NCBI GenBank assembly: GCA_018292915.2
Contig: JACVVK020000017.1
Location: 1,637,501-1,701,500 of the forward strand
DNA length: 64,000 nucleotides
Source: Batillaria attramentaria
Taxonomy: Eukaryota > Mollusca > Gastropoda > Batillariidae
Direction: 5' to 3'
The notes beneath the pieces were generated by a model. The model did not search any database and was not told the DNA's origin. It saw nothing but the letters and a program-made list of their open reading frames with translations. Position numbers and translations under genes: made by a program. This document shows positions 1 through 13,181 of this stretch, piece by piece. Positions within the stretch are counted from its first letter, which is position 1. Every line of letters starts with the position of its first letter.

Positions 1-470
1 CTTTTAATCTCAGTTCATCCAGATCACATTCATGCACGTGCAAATGCAACTGTGTATCACTGAAAAAAAAAAAAAAAAGATATCTTGTTTAAGGCTCTGC
101 TGGAACAAATAAATACTGGAGTGGCCCCTGGGACTCACAGACAGATCAACGTATGCATGGACATTTGGAGACACCTCTACTGTCATCAGGGAAAAAAGGC
201 CAAAGTGTTTATCAAATCCATGACACTTAGACCTTATTTCCAACGACAACAGATCTCACTGCTCAGTATGTGACATGCACAACCAACATAAATGCTTCAG
301 TGAACAACAGATAAACATGGAATATTTTGTCTAGCACAGAATACTCAGCCGTAGTCCATCCATCTTGTATCAAGGCAGTCTGCGTGTACAATACACGAAA
401 ATGTTAAACAGTAACATTTCCATTTTATTAGACCTCAAAGAAGCCAGCATATGTTTTGGAACAATTTTGC
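1..470. other. Flanking sequence, no gene seen
   Basis: There is a poly-A run at about 62-78 and otherwise unique-looking AT-rich sequence. I see no exon with convincing splice signals or conserved protein. Confidence 0.4.
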
Positions 471-840
471 ATGCGAGTCCGCCTGTACGCTCAAAGTACC
501 CACATCCTGATGATTGGCAGAGCTCTTAGTGCCTGTACGCTCAAAGTACCCACATCCTGATGATTGGCAGAGCTCTTAGTGCCACACAATGCTATTTATA
601 TTTTGCGCAAGTGCTGAGCATTCAAATTATATGACTGAGCAACTGGTCTTGCCAGCGAGACTCTCGCGAAGTGTGTGAGCCGTGTCTTTCTCCATCTCCT
701 TATTAAGTACCATACATGCAGTTGCCCTGGCCCTGAACCTTCACGTCTATCTGTCTCTTTACCTGTACTCTAAGCGCTTCGAACTACCTTCCATGTAGAT
801 TAAGCGCTATATAAATAAATTATTATTATTATTATTATTA
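471..840 (+). repeat. Interspersed repeat with internal 50-bp tandem duplication and (ATT)n tail
   Basis: A 50-bp unit at 481-530 is repeated exactly at 531-580. The surrounding sequence resembles 46985-47110 in MTAP intron 6. The segment ends with GCGCTATATAAATAAA and (ATT)n at about 805-841, a typical SINE/LINE tail shared by other repeats in the window. It is probably a composite of two old insertions. Confidence 0.6.
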
Positions 841-951
841 TCATTGCTTCTAGGCTCAGTGCCAGCATTTGTCACTGTGCTGGTGTCAAGTCCTTTGATA
901 CTAGGCACCACCAAAACTGCTCTGAACGATCTGTGGCCATGAAAATGGACA
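841..951 (+). repeat. Fragment of the same interspersed repeat as at 47150-47260
   Basis: The wording GCTCAGTGCCAGCATT ... GAACGATCTGTG recurs at 47157-47250 at the same relative spacing. No coding capacity is apparent. Confidence 0.55.
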
Positions 952-1375
952 AGGGGATTTGGTCTAGTGGTTAAGGTATCCGACTTTGGACCCTGAGCCG
1001 CCAAGTTCGAATCCCTGGTGGGCAGGAATTTGGATGGATTTTTCCTTTCCAAATCGAGTCAAAATCACATGCAGACTTGATTACTGTGCCTGCCCAACCC
1101 TCAAGTATACACGCACGCACAAATATCATGTGTGCACGCTAAAAATCCCACGTCCATCTTTCAAGGAGGAGTAGGTTGTGGCCGGTGGCATGGAAAACAC
1201 GAATACATGTACTGTCACACGCACCGGAGTGAATAGCGAGGTGAAGGTTTGCACATAAAGTAGCGCTTGGCAGCAGCAGGTTTTCACTGCTACATCCTCC
1301 AGTCCTGCGGCACCATGAGCATTTCAGAAGAGATGGATATGTGCACCAGGTAGAAGTCTACCACACCATACCAAA
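952..1375 (+). repeat. tRNA-derived SINE, family A
   Basis: The head carries a tRNA-like A box (GGTCTAGTGGTTAAGG) and B box (GTTCGAATCCC), followed by a body ending near CTACCACACCATACCA. A second copy lies at 46549-46982 in the same orientation and shares the whole body, including AAAATCCCACGT and TAGCGC. Confidence 0.85.
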
Positions 1376-2042
1376 AATGCAATATCCTCTATTACACACC
1401 CATGAACAACACTGAAATATTGTATAGATCTGGGTTCACGAATCATTCAGAGCCGTTAGCACTCAAGCACAACTACAGCCGGCCATGGGCATACAGATGC
1501 TCTCACAAGCACAACTGTTCCAAAGCAAATGTTGTCTTCCATAAAGCCCTGCTAGTAAAATCGTACAATTATAACCACAAGCAAAACAGACAACCACCGT
1601 CTTGTTCTCACACAGCAATCAGGTCAGTCCATCACAGTAAATCCAAACTATACAAACACATGCCTCCCCCCCCCCCCCCCCTCACTTCCTGGTAGAACTA
1701 AAAGCACACACACACACACAAATTATTTTAACTTTCACCTTTCATTTCTTCACACACCCTACACAATCCAAAGCATCTTTGAAGCAATGGCATTGGACTA
1801 AACATGTTTGACAGGGAGATGCCCAGTCACCTTGACTGGTTGTTGTTGTTTTATTTAAGAATGCCTGTCGTCTAATAGTCAGAAAACAACAATTTCAACC
1901 AAAGAAATGCAGGTTCATACTTTGTAACCAAAAAATGAAGCATGTCCAAACAAGAAGTTTGTATAAGGATATTACAGAACCAGTGAACTTAAAGTGACAA
2001 ATGGAATGTCATGACAATGTGAATGGAAATTCATGGAAAATA
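1376..2042. other. Spacer downstream of the GNAT-PARP gene
   Basis: It contains a poly-C run at about 1666-1682 and a short CA repeat at 1708-1722. Nothing gene-like was seen. Confidence 0.4.
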
Positions 2043-2594
2043 TACAGAAATTTACAGACTATAAGCTGCTTCTGTATGTAAGCCACACCCCCTACCTTCT
2101 AAAATAAAAATTGGAAAACAGCAACATATAAGCTGCATCGCTGAATCAGCCACACTGAAACAGACAATCAATACAGTACCATACAAAAAGAGAAAGTGAC
2201 AGCTGGACAGTCGTCGTCTGATCGCTCTCCGTTTTCGTACCACCAACTCATGTATTCCTTTGTATTCCAAGTTCAAAGGCCACTCATCGATTGCTCTTTT
2301 CATTAGCAAGAGCAATCGCTTTCGATTTGAAAGCAGCATCATAGGATCTTCGTTTTGTGTTTGGCAGGGCCCCCTCGCTTTGCGAGATGTTCGGAGGTGA
2401 GTTGACAATGTTGTCTGGAGTCAAAATGAGAGTGCGACCAGCCAAACAAATCAACGCAACCCCACATGGGTTATGATCAAGAATCAAGGGTGAGTTGACG
2501 TCACTTTCAGCAATGCATAAGCCTAAGTATAGTATTATCCACAGTGGTCATTCTGAGGAATAAAGTTGTAGCTTGAAGTCTGTGAATTATGGTA
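2043..2594 (-). mobile_element. Decayed TIR DNA transposon with a Brinker/CENP-B-type DNA-binding remnant
   Basis: Imperfect terminal inverted repeats of about 27 bp (TTTACAGACTATAAGCTGC on the left; the right end reads AATTCACAGACTTCAAGCTAC in reverse) are flanked by TA. On minus, near 2390-2190, a decayed reading TKRRSYDAAFKSKAIALANE continues past a stop into a helix-turn-helix-like stretch. It resembles the N-terminal DNA-binding domain common in pogo-related and similar transposases. No transposase core is present. Confidence 0.6.
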
Positions 2595-3332
2595 CGCATC
2601 CAGCACATCAGATTCAGACAAAATGCATCAAAATAAAAGACCCTTTACCAAAACATACACTGTGCAAAAACATGCCTTTACATCAACAACACTACGAAGC
2701 CAACAAAGCAGTATTTGAGGGACGGAATGAGTGGACAGGAAAATGCTGACTGTGGCAACATCATACAACAATCTTTGGCATGGGTATCACTTATTCTCCC
2801 CCATAACAGCAGAAGAAACATAGAGAGAAACATACCTATATTCAGTGTGGCATATGCCTACATTTTCGGCAAGGATATGGTGTTATTGTACTAAACAAGA
2901 ACCAATAACTAAGAGACAGTCACGTAATATAGTGTTGGGTTCGACTAGACAAGACCAGTCTGAGGGAAGCATTGTGAAGCATGAACTGTTTTGGGATAGT
3001 CACGGACCCACTGGTCACTCAGTGCAGCATGATGGTGACTGACCACACGATTGTTAGCACTGCTGGTATACGTATCACCTCCAGTCCCTAAGTCATGTTT
3101 GACAGAGAAATCCCTGTTCTTGCAATCTCCCCTGATGCGATAACTAGAAACAAGACTTGGCAAACACAACAAAGCCTATTGCAGCCTGTGACTGGCTCTT
3201 ACTTATCGGCTTTTGACTGACTAAATGTTGAATAGGAGGGATCTGAACAATGGTAAAGGCAGGCATTTCTGCGTGGACTGAAGCAGTTGTAACACTGGAT
3301 TCACTAACACTGGAATTAGAGCCGAGAGAGAG
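2595..3332. other. Region after the GNAT-PARP stop codon, probably its 3' UTR
   Basis: The sequence is unique-looking and has no reading frame of note. No clear polyadenylation signal on the minus strand was identified. Confidence 0.35.
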
Positions 3333-5439
3333 TCATGGTGTGACTGCCTGGTAAGTGATGAGGCAGATGGGCAGTACTTGGGCTGGGTTGAAAATGACGT
3401 ATTCCTGACACAACACTCCATCTGTGAGGTCGCCATCATCACGGTACAGTCGACCTGGTACCTGTACAGCAAAAGTTGAGATTTCACTGATACTGTGTTT
3501 TTAATTTTTTTCACAATTTTGCCCCCCCCCCCCCCCCCCCCCGCCCGCTCCAAATGTAATCTTTTCAATACATTTCTGCAAATGTATAAGTGAATTTACT
3601 TCCATTTCAATTAGCTGACTTCATTCTGATTTTATCTGACCTTTCTTGTGTGATGCGTCATGCATTCGCGTAGTAGGACAGAGTAAAGTGCCTTTCCCAC
3701 GTTGGCATTCAATTCAAGGGGAGGCAATTTTCTTCACGAATCTCAATTGGCACGCCCAGAGTGGCTTACTTCCCTTTAACTATGACTCGGACGCAGAGGA
3801 AGCCAAGTAAAACATTTGATGAAGACAGTAAGAGCAGAATGGATCATTTGAAATGTTTCTGAACTCACTATTACAGAGTCCATGCCACTGGCTGGCACTT
3901 TGCGGGTGCGATCCTCTTTAGTGACTGTTTCCACGGCACCAAGACCCACTTCCGCAAGAAGCAACTTCCCGAGCTGGTCATGTGAGCAAAAGCAAAGCAA
4001 TTCAGCGTACAGAACAAAATTAGTAAGCAAATCAAAATGACTTGACTTGCAAAACAAACAGAAGACAACTACAACAAAAATACTACAGGCCTTTCTTCTT
4101 TCTTATTCATACTTAGTCTTACTGTGAAGAAAACAGACAAGCTGATCAAATAAATTACATTCCCGGAATTACCAACTAAATTTCAAACTAGCTTTAATTC
4201 TATGTGAACTTGAATGCTATAAGTTGCCTGTGCAACAGTTGGGATTCCAACAAAACGATAATAATAACAAATAGATTTTTTTTTTTTTTTTTTTAAGTTT
4301 TACATACTGCTGAAAACTGTGCTGCTTTGGATGGGTGCTTTGAGAAGTACAATCCATAGCCATATTCCCCATGTGAAAAATCTGAAAAAAGGAAAATACT
4401 GTACATGTAATATGAGCATCTCGGTTTCAAAATGCTCATAGATAAATTATTCGGAGCAAACTCAAACTCCGTCGTTCAACGAGAACATTACAGGAATGTC
4501 AAATTTTGTATGGGTAAATATATATTTGCTGATCCATGTGTATATAAAAAATTGTGAAATAGGAGCTTCATTTTTTTTTTCAAACAAGAAAAATACTAAA
4601 TCAGTCTTTGAATGTTCATGTCTCATAATGGATCCACCAAATTTACCCATGATCCACATCCTTCCCACTTCCTAGGCCCTGAAATTCATTTTTGTTAAAA
4701 ACACACACCATACTACTATGACATTATGCACACAATGCCAAACTGACCATCTTGAGAAAATCCTGTCCGTAGAACTTCCTGACACCGATGTGGTTTTTCA
4801 AGCGTGCCACAGAAGTACAGCTGCGTCACCATTTCTGGATCTGCCAGAGTCAGCACCCTGTTTTGGAACTTTTCCTGTACACTTGACGGCAAAACAGCCT
4901 GAAAATTCCAGAACATTATTCAATATATAAAAGAAAATCCAGTGGTGTTCAGCAATTACATGACCTGCATCAAAACAAGATGTAAATACTTTGGGTGGGG
5001 GGGGGGGTTGAATTGGTGGGAGGAATACCACTGGAGCTGGCGAAGAGTTGGGGCAAAAAACAAACAAACAAACAAACAAAAAACCTGTATGGTTCATCAT
5101 TTTCTTGGGGATGACCATTAGACTTGCTGGATCTCAGGCATACACTCCGTTTAGCACTAAAAATCATGAACAGATCTATTTTAGATGGTGACCTTGTTAA
5201 TGGAGGACACATCATACTGCATCTTGACACTCGGGTCAGCTGACATAGCCTGCTTGAACTGGGCGGCGATGTCGCAAAAGATAGACACATCCTGAGCGTG
5301 GTCATACGGCGCAGTCTGACTGCGGACATGTCCTCGGACCATGTAGTGGCTGTCGTCTGTGTAGGAAAAATGATAGGAACATGGTAAAACAAAGTTTTGA
5401 GTTAAGTATCACACACACACCAGCACACACGCGCAAGCA

Positions 5440-5478
<39 letters not shown>

Positions 5479-5591
5479 CCCTCGAACTGCCTCCCCCTCA
5501 CTCCTCCAACAATAACAGCAGTACCCTGATAGGAACATGGTATAACAAAGTTTTGAATTAAGTATCACACACACACCAGCACACACGCGCA

Positions 5592-5628
<37 letters not shown>

Positions 5629-6476
5629 ATCCCTCAAACTGCCTCCCCCTCACTCCTCCAACAATAACAGCAGTACCCTTCATGATAATAACTATGTAAA
5701 TTAAAGTTATCCTTCTATCACATATCAACTTCAAAGTTCAATGAGTTTGTATCTTCCGTGAATGAAACAGGCAGTGGTAAAACTGTTCATGGAAACCACA
5801 TCAAAACTCAACTAACCACATGAAGCAGGCGCTAAGGTAGCAGGGTCTTGCTGGACAAGTTGTCGGGCTCGAGATGGGGTGTGGGTTGATGGGTTCCGGC
5901 TGGGAATCTCCATGGTCGACACCTGCCGCTCAAGACTTTGGATCAGCTGATTTGTGTCCTCGTCGCCGCTGTCTGAACGGAGATGTCAAGTTAAAGTAAG
6001 TACCCACACGGTCAGCAAACAAAAATGACAAAAGTAAATTATTTGGTGTATGTGTGAGATCTGTGCTCTAGAAAGCATTCTCTGTCTTCAATGATGACAC
6101 CTCAGGCCAGTATTTGGGTCAGAGTTGGCCTTGTGCTGTTAGAACAGGTAGGTTTGCTTCTATTTATATCTGATTCTTTTCAATAACTAAGTGCATTTCT
6201 ACACATGCGACATTGTAACTGTAACCCATGACACTGCTGGTGTGTGTGTGTGTGTGTTTGTGTGTGACACTCTGTGTGTGTGTGACTCTGTGTGTGTGTG
6301 ACACTGTGTGTGTGTGTGTGTGTGTGTGCGGCACTGTGTGTGTGTGAGTGTGTGTGTGGCACTGTGTGTGTGTGTGCGTGACACTGTGTGTGTGTGTGTG
6401 CACGCAAGTAGTGTGTATGCGCGTATAGTGTGTGAGTGTGTTTTCACATGCAAGGTGTGTGTGTGTTCGCGCGCAT

Positions 6477-6512
<36 letters not shown>

Positions 6513-7911
6513 ACAGTGTGTGTGTGACAGTGTGTGACACTGTGTGTGTGTAGTGTGTGTGTGTATGTGCGCAAGTAGTGTGTGTGTATGCGCATGTAGT
6601 GTGTATGTGTGTCCACATGCATGGCATGTGTTTTCCGTCACATGTGCGTGTATGTGGACGCTCCACCTGAATTTCCCAACTTTGGGATAATAAAGTGACT
6701 GGTAGGTTGGCTGAGAAGTGGAAATCATAAGCATGTAAAGTAGATTAGGGTTTTCGAACACCTGATTTCTTCAATACTGGATGCTGCAATACTGTTATAC
6801 AAACTGTTGAAATGTCCAAATGGACAATCACTTCACTCACATACAGAGTTACAGGGAAAAGAATATTTTAGTTGGTAAAATATCTAAAGGACATTTAACA
6901 AAATGCACCTTTATCCTGCTGGTGTTAAGGGCTCAAGAACATAGATATTTGTATACTAATTAATGTACCTGCATGGTCCCCAAGTTCACCATTGCTGGAC
7001 ATCACAGTTCTGAACGCACACCTTGCCGTCTCCAGTCGGTATATCAGCAAATCTTTTTCTGTTAAAAATGAAATAAAATATGCCTGTAAAGAGAATCACA
7101 AATACTTAGCACGTCAAACATGGTGCATTTACTGTTTAAACAAACATTCAGTACCTCAAGAAGAAAACAGAAGCAACCCTACGTACCTAGCAAGGCATGC
7201 TCTGTACCTCTCCTAACCTGACCAAAGGCCTAACGTGTAATAATTGGAGAGAGAACACTTTCAAGGGCATGTATTTCATGCGTTCACCAATTTTCTTCAA
7301 TATCAGTGTACACAAGACGTGCACAAAGTTACTTAAAAGACTCGCCAGAACAGCGCGTAACTTCTGCTCAACACTTACCAGCTTTTAACCTCTCTTTCCG
7401 CACACTTTCATTGTCGTCCATCAGTTTGTTCAGCAGATCACTCTGTCTCTTCATCTGGAGATAAAAGAACAAACTTCTTTTTTTTCTAAATTTAAAAAAA
7501 AAATTCAGGCTTTACAGGCTTAATGTCCTGTCATTTGAAAGATTTCTTCTTCGTCTTGACCACAATTTCAAAGACTTAAATATGGTGTTTCAGAAAGAGC
7601 CATGCTATAAGACAGGATTAAAAGGGCTGGGGGAGGAGGGGGGATGGGGGTAAACATGCAATACGACAAAAGCAGTGCAGCTGTCTGCCACATACTGAAT
7701 CCCTACTTACTCCTTCCAAATGAAGAACCCACCACAGATAATTTGCAATACACTTCAAGCTAGGATTGAAAAATGGCAGGAAAGAAACTGCTGGAAAGTG
7801 GAAACTTGATTAGAAGATACAAACCACAAGTTTCAAAGTTATGATCTCATGCTGCATTTTTTTCACGCAGCAGACTTGAGCCTGGTACGCCTCCAAGTTT
7901 TTCTGCTGCCT

Positions 7912-7959
<48 letters not shown>

Positions 7960-10179
7960 GTACAATGGCACCAAACAACCACCACTGTAAGTGCATATAT
8001 ATTTTTGGATGCAACTTTTCAGTTGAATATTTCACCACAGTCAAAACACAGTCAAATGTATCCAAGTACATCTACACGTATGTGGCAACAGTAATATTTT
8101 TATACTGTACTTCTAAGTGGCGACACTAATATTTCCATACAGTGTACTGTACAGTGTAGTTCTAAGTGGCAACACTAATATTTCCATACAGTGTACTGTA
8201 CAGTGTAGTTCTAAGTGGCAACACTATTTCCATACAGTGTACTGTACAGTGTAGTTCTAAGTGGCAACACTATTTCCATACAGTGTACTGTACAGTGTAG
8301 TTCTAAGTGGTGACACTAATATTTCCATACAGTGTACTGTACAGTGTAGTTCTAAGTGGTGACACTAATATTTCCATACAGTGTACTGTACAGTGTAGTT
8401 CTAAGTGGCAACACTATTTCCATACAGTGTACTGTACAGTGTAGTTCTAAGTGGCAACACTATTTCCATACAGTGTACTGTACAGTGTAGTTCTAAGTGG
8501 CAACACTATTTCCATACAGTGCACTGTACAGTGTAGTTCTAAGTGGCAACACTATTTCCATACAGTGTACTGTACAGTGTAGTTCTAAGTGGTGACACTA
8601 ATATTTCCATACAGTGTACTGTACAGTGTAGTTCTAAGTGGCAACACTATTTCCATACAGTGTACTGTACAGTGTAGTTCTAAGTGGTGACACTAATATA
8701 CAGTGTACTGTACTTCTAAGTGGCAACCACAGAAATCTTCTCTTGGTTTTTTGGTTTTTTTTCTTCTTCTTCGCAGCACTTACCACTTCTTCAAGTCTGT
8801 TTCAATTTCACACATTTCTGGGTCTCGTCTCAGCGCACCAATCATTTCTTCAAGACCAAAACCTGACAAAATACAAAACAAAAGCTCTCACAAGGGGGAA
8901 AAACAACAGAAACTTTCCTACACAATACCAGTTAGCAACAACAAATTTGGAGCTCTTCAGACAGATTGAAATGTTGTGCAATGGATGTGTGGCAATCTTT
9001 TGCCTTAAAAATAATAATGAGTATTGTATAAGTGCTTTACCCAATTTCATGAATCAACTCAAAGCGCCGCACACTGAACTCAACACGCACGCTCACGTGA
9101 AACACACGCATTCTCTCACTCACTGGACATACACACATTACAACCACGTGGTGAGAAGGGTCAGCTCAACTATTTAAATTTCGGAATTTAGAATTGCATT
9201 TATGTTTCAGATTTGGTGGGCTGAACATTTCCAAAGCAGAGGGGGAGGAAGCCGGAGTACCCGGAGAGAACCCCAGATGATCGGACCGAATGAACGGTGC
9301 CACATACGAGAAGGAAAAATTCTTTGCACTGAGTGGGACTTGAACCCTTGACCTCTCGCATTGGTGACAAGTCTCTTAACCACTAGACCACCGACCGCCC
9401 CCCACTCTGGGAAGGCCCTTTTGTGTTTGCCCTCATCATACACAACATCTGTCTGTGTGAAAATACTTTGAACAAAACATCTATGTATGAATCAACACCA
9501 TTTCTGGTGGGTGCACAGTTTTGGGTCGGAGGAGGAGACGTCCCGATTGAGTCCCATCCCAACTAAAAGGACACAGGATATCTCTTTTTATGTGTTGCCA
9601 TATATCCTACTTGACACACTCGGATGTCACATTGTCACTGTTTGTTGTTGTTTGTTTGTTTGTCATACTTACGGCAGCTTGGCTAAGCTCACCTGCAAGT
9701 GAAAAACCTGGCAGGTAACACATCAAGGTGCAGTTTGTGAACTGCTCCGCCAACTCACTGGAACACATAACAAAACAAATTGAAAAATAACAAAATATCA
9801 TGTTGTTTGCTGACTGCATTTTTAGTCAAATAATAAACCTTGAATATTATCTTAATTTATTGATAAAATCAAAACTGATACAAGAAAAACAATGGTAAGG
9901 AACAGTTCCGCAGTCTCCATTCATTGCACTTGCTTCACAAAGGATTTGCACTCTGTCATCTACTGCTTTGGAAATGTTCAGCCCACAAAATTTGAAAAAT
10001 AAATGCAATTCTAAATTCCGAAATTTAAATAGCTGAGCTGGCCCTTCGCACCACGTGATTGTACTATGTGTATGTCCAGTGTGTGAGAGAATGCGTGTGA
10101 TTCACGTGAGCATGCGTGTTGGGTTCAGTTCGCGGCGCTTTGAGCTGATTCAGGAAATTGGGTAAAGCGCCTATACAAT

Positions 10180-10211
<32 letters not shown>

Positions 10212-10659
10212 CTCACATTGTCTCATTATGACATCAAAAGGATGGAACATTAATTTAGCAAAGATACATCCATGGCAAAGGACCTTCAAACTACTCACTT
10301 CCACTTGCTGTTGAGCACCACATCATCCGAGAATCCAAACTTGGCGAAAAAGTCCACAGCAGCATTATCAGCGTGAACCACCACAGCATCATAGTTTCCT
10401 ACTATTGTGGGGTCCAAACATTTCTGAAACAAAAAAGCTTTTTTTTTTCACACATTAAAATATCTACAAGAACAAGAAATTCAGATTCATGACACGACCA
10501 AGACATTAAGCAAACAAACAAATTAAAAAAATATAAAAAATCAAATCTCATGCCAGATAACATAGGCAGTGCATACACTTTAAAGCAAACTGACTTAACT
10601 GTAAATTAAGATTAAAATAAAACAAATTGTTTCGTAAATATCAATGCTAACTTTTTGCA

Positions 10660-10712
<53 letters not shown>

Positions 10713-11112
10713 TCCCTAATAATGCAAATTTGGTCTTCTTCTTTTTTTCACCCCCCCTCCCCCCACCCACCCCTCCTTCCCTTGTTAGCCCCACAAGAAA
10801 GGTGATCCCCTGCCCATAGTGGATACTGAAACTGTCCATCACCTTTTTCCAGGCCAGTAAATAGTAATGGAAGCACAACTCACTGAAAGCAGAAACTGGC
10901 CCATTTTCAACTTTCTTGCTCGGCGACGTACACTGATGAATGTAAGATGTATCACTCTTTCCTTTTGTTGGCAGCTGCAAATAAAGTCAGAGGTTGTCTT
11001 ACAAAAATTATCACTACTGGAGAACCTCTCTCCACGTGTTCAGAGAAGAATGCTACATGTCATGCGGGTTTTTTTTTTTTTATTTATCAGTCTTTATTTT
11101 CGCGGGTTGTTG

Positions 11113-11167
<55 letters not shown>

Positions 11168-13090
11168 TTATATTGTAAAGCGCCTAGAGCCAGCCCCTGG
11201 GTTAGGCGCGTTAAAAATCTCCACTATTATTAATATTATTATGTCTGTGCATTTTATCACTGCCATTATCACTCAAAGCAATGGGTATGAAAAAAAATTG
11301 CCATCTCACCTATCTTCATGCCTTATCAATACAATTCTACTCAAACATGCATTGCGTGGCAAAGAACATGAACATAAGCATGTGCGACATGTGAACACGC
11401 GCACGCACACACACACACTGAGAATGAAACATGTTAGTACTCACACAAATTTCTTTTCAAACGTGGCACACCCAAGCAGTCTGTTCTCAATGCCAACATC
11501 TTCTGGTCTGAGATCTCCCTCGTGGCTGTTCCGCTCCTCGCGACGCTGTTTTGCTTTGTTGATGAAAGCATTGATTCCTTTGGAAAAATCCTCCTCTTCA
11601 CTGCAATCAAGTAATGCCACATACATTTACATCCACGGATACCAGTGAACACACTATAAACTCAAATACTGTCTGCAGTCTAAGGCTCTTGTCAATCTTG
11701 ACTGGTTTCAACTCTTAGACCATAGAAAGACTGGGTTGCTACTTTTGTTGCAAGTGGAGATTATCTTCAGCCAGGCTACGCTCCTAGTACTCCCAGCGTA
11801 ACAACTGTCAACCTCCGGCAACAGAGAGAGAATACTCCAAAAGACACTGTGACTGTGGTGGAGCACTTGAAAATGGTCACACATGCAACCCTCTCATCAA
11901 ATGGGATCTCAAAGACTCTCTCCTACACTCCCATGACTGGGCTTACAGACCAGTGGCTAGGGGGTACTAAAGCCAGAAGTACTGAAGTGCTCGATGCAAC
12001 CTAATAAGTTATGGTAATACACATTCGTGTCAGTCCAATGGAATGGCCCCAGGAGTGTTCAGCTCCGGAGTGCTAACAATAACAACTGCCTATTCACACC
12101 TTTCATCCTCTTCTTCCTCTTCCTCCTCCTCTGACTCAGTGTCACTGTAGACTTCCTTGAACTTGCTTGGGGGCTCATCCGGCAGCTCAAACACGTCTTC
12201 TTCAGGATCATCATCTGCATCTGCATCTTCGCTGTCTTCGGTTTCATCAGAATCATCGATGACCTTGTTTTGATTTTTATCAGCCTCTTCTTTTTCTTCT
12301 TCCTCACTGGCCTTCTCTTTCTTCTTTGCCTTCCGTTCTTTCAGATCTTGAATGGTGTCTGAACAAAAAAGGAAAAAACAGAGAATTTCAAATGAATATT
12401 GCCTTACATTCATGGGCAACTCCTTGAAAGACATAACCATTATGTTAACCCATAACATACTGCACACAAAGAATCGCTATTCTTCCCAGCACATCTTTCT
12501 TTTGATTATTTTAGCCTGTATGAGATGTCATTCCAATCCAATGCAAGTTTCCTTTTTGTAGCGTGCTCTGAAATGGGTGAAATAAACACTCAGGCCAGCT
12601 GCTAAGTTTCTGTTGTTTATTCTAGAAGGTATGGGCTGGAAGTGCTCACTGAAAAACACATGGTATGGTATGAGGTTTCCAGGTCCCTGGCCATACTGAA
12701 AGTTCAAGGGCCTGTAGTTTCGCAACATGCAACACTTTTGAAAAAAAAATATTTTTAACAGCCTATGCAAACTTACTGAGCTTCCACTGTTCAGTCCTGG
12801 GGCTTACTTGGGCAGGGGAATATGTTCCACCTTCTTGTTTGATACAAATAGGGCTAAACAAAATAAATAATATATTATAACAAATGTTGAAACAAACACA
12901 ACCAATTCATACCTTGCAGATCTCTGACCAAGACGATCGTGCGTGCCCATTTCTCACAGACAGATGCGTAGATTGAATCTGCTGTCATGTCATGTAGGGA
13001 GACATCATACAACCCCACAACAGCATGCATCAAGTCATGGTTGGATACCTGAAAAATTAAAAGTCAGTCCTTAATTGCACTGCAACAAAA

Positions 13091-13125
<35 letters not shown>

Positions 13126-13126
13126 T

Positions 13127-13181
<55 letters not shown>

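Noticed and set aside
6164..6666. Long overlapping reading frames of 100-155 codons
   Set aside because: They are translations of a TG/CA microsatellite inside an intron and have no real protein composition.
8101..8725. CRISPR-like array
   Set aside because: Units are tandem without unique spacers and lie in an animal intron; it is a minisatellite.
10612..11648. Proline-rich frames up to 233 codons
   Set aside because: They read through the G and C homopolymers; the real coding exon here is 10974-10884 on minus in another frame.
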